A stretch of 10,418 nucleotides of DNA, from the NCBI GenBank assembly GCA_003644405.1, contig QNCE01000041.1, positions 1 through 10,418 of the forward strand, read 5' to 3'. The DNA comes from Candidatus Omnitrophota bacterium. GTDB lineage: Bacteria > Omnitrophota > Gorgyraeia > Duberdicusellales > 4484-171. Position 1 is the first letter of the stretch. Every line of letters begins with the position of its first letter. Of this stretch, positions 5,508 to 10,418 are shown in pieces. The position numbers and the translations under genes were made by a program. A model generated the notes under the pieces. The model was not told where the DNA came from and did not search any database. It saw only the letters and a list, made by a program, of their open reading frames with translations.

Positions 5508-5532
5508 CTTTTTTAACTTGGACAATTAAGGT

Positions 5533-5640
5533 ATCTTTATTTTGATTTTTCTAAAAAGTGAAGGATAGCTTGAGCATATTTTTTAAAGATGGTGGTGCTT
5601 TGGAGGCATTCCTAAACTTTTTGGTAGTTTATAGAATAGT
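5533..5640 (-). pseudogene. Possible vestige of a HEPN gene behind the orphan MntA
   Basis: On the - strand, directly after the NTase stop, one frame reads LPELFYKLPKSLGMPPKHHH. A second frame, offset by one base, then reads IFKKYAQAILHFLEKSK and stops. The two pieces resemble the middle and the C-terminal helix of HEPN partners of MNT proteins. The match is short, the middle of the domain is missing, and a + strand frame over the same bases (SIFFKDGGALEAFLNFLVVY) is equally open. I give it only because a partner gene is expected at this position. Confidence 0.2.
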
Positions 5641-6078
5641 TCAGGAAGCATAGTTTTTGATTTTTTTAATAAGGATTTCTTCAGCCAGTTTTCTTAAAGG
5701 ATAGGTATCAATATATTTTTTGATGCCCCTTAACAAAAATTCAATCCTTACATTCTCATCTTTATTTACCAAAATCTTTCCTTTATTAAATATTTCAAAA
5801 AGCAATCCCGGGGAAGCCTCATTTAGTATTACTAAGTCAAATTCATCAGTAAGAAGTGTGTTGCTTATAATTTCCGTTAAATTTAATTTTTTTTCAAAAG
5901 AATCTATACCTTCTTTCAATAAAATAGCTATATCTACATCACTCAAAGGGTGAATTCTGCCTTGAGCATAAGAACCGAAAAGGTAAACAAGGATTACATC
6001 ATCATCAGCCTCAAGGACTTTTTTTAATTTTTCTATTAGAGGGAGAAGAGAATGTTTTATTCTTTTTAATTTTATCAT
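5641..6078 (-). CDS. Orphan MntA-like minimal nucleotidyltransferase
   Basis: A 145-aa MNT protein closely patterned on the MntA at 4604-5029. The signature is G35-S36, ten residues, D47-V-D49 (GSYAQGRIHPLSDVDIAIL), and the third acid is probably D81 in DEFDLVILNEA. All catalytic positions are present, so it could be an active AMP transferase. ATG 6078 is chosen; a TTG at 6084 would add two residues and neither has a good ribosome site. No intact HEPN gene lies on either side. It may be the surviving half of a second type VII pair, may act in trans on the HepT at 5026-5454, or may have another target. It is flanked by TAAGGTATCTTT repeats at 5527-5538 and 6172-6183. Confidence 0.85.
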   Translation of the reverse strand: MIKLKRIKHSLLPLIEKLKKVLEADDDVILVYLFGSYAQGRIHPLSDVDIAILLKEGIDSFEKKLNLTEIISNTLLTDEFDLVILNEASPGLLFEIFNKGKILVNKDENVRIEFLLRGIKKYIDTYPLRKLAEEILIKKIKNYAS

Positions 6079-6145
6079 ACCCAAAACATATATATCACAA
6101 TTTTATTTATTCTACAAGAAATTTGTTAACTTTTGGAGGTTAAAC

Positions 6146-6168
6146 TGTTTGAGGTTTCGCCTCAAACA
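6146..6168. repeat. Hairpin between the orphan MntA and the radical SAM gene
   Basis: TGTTTGAGG (6146-6154) pairs perfectly with CCTCAAACA (6160-6168) around TTTCG, giving a 9-bp stem. It lies 32 nt past the stop of the radical SAM gene on the - strand and could be a terminator or mRNA-stabilising stem, but no T-run follows on either strand. Confidence 0.5.
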
Positions 6169-6200
6169 AACTAAGGTATCTTTGCATATATGTCCAACTT

Positions 6201-7781
6201 TTATTGATACTTTAAATATTCTTTGGCTTTCTCTATTATCTCCTTTATTTTTTTATACTTGGTCCGTGTTAGGGTTTTAATTATTTTGCGGGTAAATTTG
6301 TAGGGATTCTCTTTCATAAGGAGGGCAGCAATAAAATCATAATCCTGTACTCCAAAAGGAATTCTTGCTCCTAAAACTACTTTTTTGGTAAAATATTCAA
6401 ACACTTTTACTATATCTTTAAAAGTAACTTCTTTAGCACTTTTTCCCATTAGTTCATAGGTAAAAGGAAAAGGTTTCCAATAGCGAATAGGAAGGATATA
6501 TTTTACCGGATAAACAACTCCTTCTATCATATAGTTAGGAGAAAGTTTAATTCCATATTCTTCAGGTTTGCGACACCATTCTGTTGAAGGATACACTCCT
6601 GAAGGCTGGATTAATACACTGTCAAGATAGGGTTTTATCTCTTTTATCCGTTGAAGAGTATTACTAATAGATTCTTTTGTTTCTCGAGGCAGAGGACACA
6701 TAAAACTGGCAATTACAAAAATACCTGCATCATGCGCTCTTTTTAATGTTTCTTTCAGTTTCTGGTAAGGATAATTTTTTCGTATGCGTTTACGGCTTTC
6801 ATCATCAAGGGTTTCCACTCCAAAAAATAAAGCTTCAATCCCTGCCTGTTTTAGGAGTTTAAAATCATCACTGCTGCTGACATCAACCCGTGAGAATGCA
6901 GAAAAATGAATTCCTTTCTTATGTAATCCCTCTTTAATGATTGCCTTGGCAAATTCAGTTAATGCTAAATAGGGAGGGGTGGAATCTTTTATCCGAAAAT
7001 AGCGGGCATTATATCTTTCCATAAGGTTTTTTAATTCTTTGATTACTTTGGACATATTCTTTTTTATCACAGTTGTTCCGTAGCTGGCGGGTCGCATACA
7101 GAAAGGACATTGAAAAGGGCAGGCTTCGTTGGATAAAGAGATAGGATATATAGGAAATTTTCCCTCAATTCCTTTGTATATATCCTGTTCATAAATTGCC
7201 TCCGCCAGATAGTTAACATCAACAATTTTCTCTTTATTAAAAGTAACTTTTCCATCTTTTAGCCAGATCATATTGGGAATGTTTTGGGGTTCAGCTTCCT
7301 CTGCTATTTGGGCAATGCTTTCATATCCTAAACCATAAATAAGCCCATCAAAATTAGAAGTAATCTGGTAGATATACTGGCGGAAGCGGTCAACAGTTTG
7401 CCCAATAGCATATATTTTTAATGTTGGTTTGCGCTCTTTAAGGGTATTAACCAGTTCAATAGAGAATTTAAACCCCGGTCCTCTCCAGAGATTAACAAAG
7501 ATTACCTCAAACCCTCCTGAAATGATTTTATCTGCCTCTGTTTTAAGAAGCTGGCTGTAATCAGAAGATATATCTTTATCGTAGAACTCAAGCCTTTCCA
7601 CATCTTTGATAACTGCTTTAGGATAAGAGAGGAGGGTATTAATATTTGCTCCATCCCATATTTCAACATCTTTACCCTTAGCTTTAATAACTGCTGCCGC
7701 AGTAGCAAATCTCTCACTGGGAAGTAAATCTGAGAGGTCATTTGCCCGTCCAAGAAAATTATAAATTAAAAATCTTTCCAT
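6201..7781 (-). CDS. Radical SAM enzyme with a B12-binding-like N-terminal region
   Basis: A 526-aa radical SAM protein. The cluster motif CX3CX2C is C221-PFQ-C225-PF-C228, which holds a 4Fe-4S cluster that cleaves S-adenosylmethionine. Downstream are the usual barrel elements FRIKDSTPP (about 262-270) and LFFGVETLDD (about 318-327). The first 190 residues have the Rossmann-like layout of B12-binding domains (EVIFVNLWRGPGFKFSIELV, then LKIYAIGQT, then FDGLIYGLGYESIAQIAEEA), but I do not see the DxHxxG cobalamin ligand motif, so base-off B12 binding is doubtful. The reaction and substrate are unknown; relatives methylate or rearrange lipids, cofactors and natural products. It follows the 98-aa gene by 22 nt in the same direction and lies back-to-back with the adenylating enzyme, which suggests a shared pathway. 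Confidence 0.85.
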   Translation of the reverse strand: MERFLIYNFLGRANDLSDLLPSERFATAAAVIKAKGKDVEIWDGANINTLLSYPKAVIKDVERLEFYDKDISSDYSQLLKTEADKIISGGFEVIFVNLWRGPGFKFSIELVNTLKERKPTLKIYAIGQTVDRFRQYIYQITSNFDGLIYGLGYESIAQIAEEAEPQNIPNMIWLKDGKVTFNKEKIVDVNYLAEAIYEQDIYKGIEGKFPIYPISLSNEACPFQCPFCMRPASYGTTVIKKNMSKVIKELKNLMERYNARYFRIKDSTPPYLALTEFAKAIIKEGLHKKGIHFSAFSRVDVSSSDDFKLLKQAGIEALFFGVETLDDESRKRIRKNYPYQKLKETLKRAHDAGIFVIASFMCPLPRETKESISNTLQRIKEIKPYLDSVLIQPSGVYPSTEWCRKPEEYGIKLSPNYMIEGVVYPVKYILPIRYWKPFPFTYELMGKSAKEVTFKDIVKVFEYFTKKVVLGARIPFGVQDYDFIAALLMKENPYKFTRKIIKTLTRTKYKKIKEIIEKAKEYLKYQ

Positions 7782-7803
7782 CTTTTAATCTATTCTTTAA
7801 TTT

Positions 7804-8100
7804 TTAATTAAAAATTCTCCTGATTTTTACACTTTCTATTCTACCTGATTTAAATTCTCTGTCAATTTTTGATAACTCTATCCGAGCATCTAATTTCTCT
7901 TTGTATAGGTTTAGTAATTGTTCTATACGCAGGGATAGGGTTATGGAGGAAGTAAAGAGAGTCTTTTCTTCTAAAAAAAGTAATTCTTTTTCTGGAGCAC
8001 GTTGGATGATGTGAGCCACACTTCCCTCAGGGATGATTTTGTTACGGACAACAAATATTCGTGTGATTTTATTTTTCTCACTCAACTCATATAGATTCAT
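7804..8100 (-). CDS. Hypothetical protein, 98 aa
   Basis: I do not recognise this protein. It has no signal peptide, no membrane segment and no cysteine. The first half is mixed (ITRIFVVRNKIIPEGSVAHI); the second half is charged and probably helical (LSLRIEQLLNLYKEKLDARI, then ELSKIDREFKSGR). It is first in an apparent two-gene - strand unit, 22 nt before the radical SAM gene, so a role as a small partner of that enzyme is possible but not shown. The ribosome site is weak. The frame is supported by length, absence of a competing frame and operon placement rather than by homology. Confidence 0.55.
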   Translation of the reverse strand: MNLYELSEKNKITRIFVVRNKIIPEGSVAHIIQRAPEKELLFLEEKTLFTSSITLSLRIEQLLNLYKEKLDARIELSKIDREFKSGRIESVKIRRIFN

Positions 8101-8114
8101 CTTTTTATTCTAAT

Positions 8115-8177
8115 CTAAGTTTACAAAATAAGCACCTAAGTTTACAAAATAAGCAATGCTTGATTTGTAAAGTTAGG
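8115..8177. repeat. Three-arm repeat: two direct copies plus one inverted copy of a 20-bp unit
   Basis: CTAAGTTTACAAAATAAGCA occurs at 8115-8134 and 8136-8155, starts 21 nt apart (two helical turns). Bases 8158-8177 are an inverted copy: 8135-8154 and 8158-8177 pair at 17 of 20 positions around AAT. The block sits in the divergent intergenic region of the radical SAM and adenylating-enzyme units, so it could be a shared operator or a dispersed palindromic element. A relative occurs at 1098-1124. Confidence 0.8.
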
Positions 8178-8216
8178 GAGGAAAGGAGAGGAGTAGGAGA
8201 GAAGAGGAAGTTTAGA

Positions 8217-8245
8217 TTGACAGATAATAGTTTTAATTATATTCT
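8217..8245 (+). promoter_or_regulatory. Candidate promoter of the adenylating-enzyme gene
   Basis: TTGACA (8217-8222), a perfect -35, is followed by 17 bp and TATTCT (8240-8245); TATATT (8238-8243) with a 15-bp spacer is the alternative. Transcription would begin only a few bases before ATG 8255, giving a nearly leaderless mRNA, which agrees with the poor ribosome site. Confidence 0.45.
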
Positions 8246-8254
8246 AAGAATGGA

Positions 8255-9838
8255 ATGATTTCTCTTAATATTCCCAGTTATCTTTTAGCATCTTATCTTA
8301 AGAGAATAAAAGGATTAAATACCCCAGCTAAAATTATCAATTTTGCACTTAGAAGATACAGAAAAAGAATTGTTCTTATCCAACCTGAGAAGAATTTAGA
8401 ACTTAGCTATTACGATTTGTTTCTGAGAGTTAATAGCTTGATCGACTTTTTTGTCAAAAAAAATTTAAGAAGACAGGAAGTAATAAGCTTCTATTCTCAG
8501 AACTGTTATGAGTATTTTGAAGTAAGGTGTGCAGCGCATTTATTCAATCTTGTATTTTTTTCTATTCCCTCCTATTTGGGAGAAGAGGAAATAATTTATT
8601 TTTTAAAAGAAACTAAATCAAAGGTATTTTTTTATAGAAATATTTCTAATTTAGATAGAATTAGACAAGAAACAGAGGTAGAGTTATTTATAGATCTGGA
8701 TAGTGACGAATATCTCAAGATTACCTCTGGTAAAGTTATCTCTTTACCTAAAATAAAAATAGGATCCTATGACTTAGCCACTCTAAACTTAAGTTCTGCT
8801 ACAACTGTAAAAACACCCAAAATAGTAAAGATTACTAATAATAACTGGATTGCTAGTCTCTATAACTATATTCTCACCTCTAAAGTTAATTTAAGAAAAA
8901 AAATAATATTTATATCTCCTATTTCTCTATCAAGTGCAGGATCAACTACATTTTTGCCTCTGCTTTTTTCAGGTGCAACTGCACTCATGATAAGTGAATT
9001 TTCTCCTTCAAGATTTATTGGATGTATTAAAAAATATGAGGTAAATAGAATTTATTTAACTGCCAGCTGGTTTTTAGAACTCTTTGATTGGTGTAAGATT
9101 AATAATGAAAGGTTAATTTCTGTAGAAAATGTAATTATAGGTACAGAGCGCATACCTTATCCTAGATTGAGAGAAGCAATAGAATTTTTTGGCCCTAAGA
9201 TTAGTATAGGATATGGAATGGTGGAGGCTTTACCTCCTTTAACAATGCTTCTTCCCTCTGACTATTACCATAAAGGAAGGGTTAAGACCGATATATTAAG
9301 AAGTGTAGGAAGAATTTCAAAAGGAGTACAATTAAAGATTTTGGATAAAAATTATGACCCCTTATCTTATGGAAAGATAGGAAAAATTGCTATAAAGAGT
9401 GAAACGGTAAGTGCTGGTTATTTAGGTAGTGTGAAAGAGAATATAAAGCATTTTAAGGACGGTTGGTTTTATTCTGAAGACTATGGATTTATAGATGAGA
9501 ATGGTTTTCTTTATCTGTTGGGAAGAAAAGAAGAGGTTGTAATCAAGGGAGAAACTTTTACTTTTACTAAGGAAATAGAGGATAAGTTGTACAAATTTCC
9601 TTTTATTGATAAATGTGTTGTGATACCAGAGGGTAGGCAAATTTTTCTTTTTCTCTCTCTAAAAGAAAGATTAGGGGAAAGAGAAATAAAAGAAAAAATA
9701 TTTAGATTTTGGGAAAAAGAATTAGATAAGAGCTTATTGCCTAAAGAGGTCTTTATAAAGAAGAAATTGCCTATTACCCCCTTAGGAAAACTGGATATAA
9801 AAAAAATAAGAGAGGAAGTTAAATCATGGCTCACATAG
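8255..9838 (+). CDS. ANL-superfamily AMP-forming acyl/aryl-acid ligase, atypical P-loop
   Basis: A 527-aa adenylating enzyme (acyl-CoA synthetase / NRPS A-domain superfamily), expected to activate a carboxylic acid as its AMP ester. Motifs in order: degenerate P-loop NLSSATTVKTPKIVK (178-192) in place of the usual SGTTGxPKG; YGMVE (320-324) for YGxTE; DGWFYSEDYGF (402-412) with D409; LGRKEEVVIKGETF (422-435) with R424; and LPITPLGKLDIKKI (505-518) with the lysine K512 that catalyses adenylation. The glycine-poor P-loop is odd, but the other key residues are present. The substrate is not predictable. No carrier domain is fused, so the product could go to CoA or a separate carrier protein. ATG 8255 is the first start after an in-frame stop at 8234. 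Its end overlaps the next gene by 13 nt, indicating an operon. Confidence 0.85.
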   Translation: MISLNIPSYLLASYLKRIKGLNTPAKIINFALRRYRKRIVLIQPEKNLELSYYDLFLRVNSLIDFFVKKNLRRQEVISFYSQNCYEYFEVRCAAHLFNLVFFSIPSYLGEEEIIYFLKETKSKVFFYRNISNLDRIRQETEVELFIDLDSDEYLKITSGKVISLPKIKIGSYDLATLNLSSATTVKTPKIVKITNNNWIASLYNYILTSKVNLRKKIIFISPISLSSAGSTTFLPLLFSGATALMISEFSPSRFIGCIKKYEVNRIYLTASWFLELFDWCKINNERLISVENVIIGTERIPYPRLREAIEFFGPKISIGYGMVEALPPLTMLLPSDYYHKGRVKTDILRSVGRISKGVQLKILDKNYDPLSYGKIGKIAIKSETVSAGYLGSVKENIKHFKDGWFYSEDYGFIDENGFLYLLGRKEEVVIKGETFTFTKEIEDKLYKFPFIDKCVVIPEGRQIFLFLSLKERLGEREIKEKIFRFWEKELDKSLLPKEVFIKKKLPITPLGKLDIKKIREEVKSWLT

Positions 9839-10418
9839 TTTTATGGAATTCGATTTCTAAGAGACGACGTTCGATAAGCGATACTTTCTATGATAACGGT
9901 TTAGCTACCTTGAAAGGATATTTAGAAGAGAGAGGGCATACTGTAGAGATAGTAGATTGGGCAAAAGATGATTTTTTTCCAAAGACTTAATCCTTTCTTT
10001 CTGGTAAAGTATTGAGAAATTTATATTCTTTTATTTTTAAAGGTAATTTAGAGTGGGTTAAAAAGAGTTTAGGGATGTTATGTATTAGTCTCCAGGAGAT
10101 AGTCAATTTGATCCAACAGAGGAGATTGAAGAAACTTTTATATTCTTTAGCTTATCAGATTAAAAAAGAGGCATTCCTATTTTAGGAATTAAGGTGTGGT
10201 ATGGAGAGGCCTTTAAGAATGCCAAGTGTTTGGTGGATATGATAAATAAAATAGCACCTCAAGTTATTACTATTGGAGGCGGGTATCATGCTACTCTTTA
10301 CGAAGAGTACCTCTTAGAGAATAGTAATTTTGATTTAGAGTATGTGAGGGGGGGAGTTTCCTTTAGAGAAAATTTTAGACATAGCAGATAAATACAGAGA
10401 CAATTGGAATAAAAATAA
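9826..10418 (+). pseudogene. Broken B12-type radical SAM gene, 5' part, runs off the window
   Basis: ATG 9826 overlaps the ligase end, with AGAGGAAG (9811-9818) as ribosome site. The frame begins MAHIVLWNSISKRRRSISDT and continues DNGLATLKGYLEERGHTVEI, a typical opening of a cobalamin-binding radical SAM protein. It meets TAA at 9988-9990 after 54 codons. The same frame then stays open (SFLSGKVLRNLYSFIFKGNL and on) to about 10165. A one-base loss near 10162-10170 moves the sense into the next frame (GIPILGIKVWYGEAFKNAKC). A second shift at the G7 run 10348-10354 returns it to the original frame (EFPLEKILDIADKYRDNWNK) to the window edge. So one stop and two compensating shifts break an otherwise coherent gene. 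Real decay and assembly error are both possible. The radical SAM core would lie beyond the window. Confidence 0.7.
10194..10391 (+). CDS. Open fragment of the broken gene carrying the B12-domain GGGYHAT motif
   Basis: This 65-aa open frame is the best-preserved part of the broken radical SAM gene and would probably be called as a separate gene by an automatic tool. It starts at a GTG that is really an internal codon (coding sense extends upstream to about 10170) and has no ribosome site. KNAKCLVDMINKIAPQVITI followed by GGGYHATLYEEYLLEN is the characteristic second half of a cobalamin-binding domain, with the GG-x-HAT turn that holds the B12 tail. After VRGG at the G7 run the frame leaves the sense reading, and its last 11 residues (VSFRENFRHSR) are out-of-frame noise. 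Confidence 0.4.
   Translation: MWYGEAFKNAKCLVDMINKIAPQVITIGGGYHATLYEEYLLENSNFDLEYVRGGVSFRENFRHSR

Noticed and set aside
5559..5652. + strand frame SIFFKDGGALEAFLNFLVVY ending at 5652
   Set aside because: No good ribosome site, overlaps the end of the orphan NTase on the other strand, no recognisable family.
9511..9834. 107-codon - strand frame within the ligase gene
   Set aside because: Antisense shadow of the A7-A10 motif region of the ligase; Ser/Phe/Leu-rich low-complexity translation and no ribosome site.

Overview
This is a low-GC bacterial window. It combines PEP-CTERM secreted proteins, cobalamin-type radical SAM proteins, several nucleotidyltransferase-fold (NTase) toxin-antitoxin genes and many short palindromic repeats. 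That mixture suits an uncultivated anaerobic bacterium of the Omnitrophota/PVC kind or a similar Gram-negative exosortase-bearing lineage. The taxonomic call is an inference from gene content only; no rRNA or tRNA gene is present.

Region 1 (1-2310) is a PEP-CTERM block on the + strand. Two intact secreted proteins (46-888 and 1511-2308) flank two broken relatives. One is a bare C-terminal remnant whose PEP motif has decayed to LEI (998-1093). The other is a fragment separated from its PEP-CTERM tail by a one-base shift at an A7 run (1118-1430). A strong intrinsic terminator follows the first gene. The exosortase that would process these proteins is not in the window.

Region 2 (2310-2820) has no gene. 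It holds two copies of a 33-nt near-palindromic repeat and two identical 30-bp repeats 40 bp apart, which look like a minimal CRISPR array without cas genes.

Region 3 (2820-6084) is a toxin-antitoxin/defence island with four NTase-fold proteins. An AbiEii-family toxin precedes an XRE-type DNA-binding partner on the - strand, behind a strong promoter whose spacer is a perfect 22-bp palindrome (probable autoregulatory operator). On the + strand lie a truncated minimal NTase cut off inside a copy of the 33-nt repeat, and an intact mntA-hepT (type VII) pair with overlapping stop and start and another repeat copy behind it. On the - strand is an orphan MntA-like NTase with a possible HEPN vestige.

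Region 4 (6201-10418) looks metabolic. On the - strand a 98-aa unknown protein precedes a radical SAM enzyme with a B12-like N-terminal region. Divergent from them is an acyl/aryl-acid adenylating enzyme of the ANL superfamily, overlapped by a second B12-type radical SAM gene that is broken by a stop and two compensating frameshifts and runs off the window. The divergent intergenic region carries three arms of a 20-bp repeat, and a relative of it lies at the start of the broken PEP-CTERM fragment. The region could be part of a small biosynthetic cluster, but no product can be named.

Two themes recur: dispersed palindromic repeats at gene ends and at gene breakpoints, and disrupted genes whose frame changes tend to fall at or near homopolymers. 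The second theme leaves open whether some breaks are sequencing errors.
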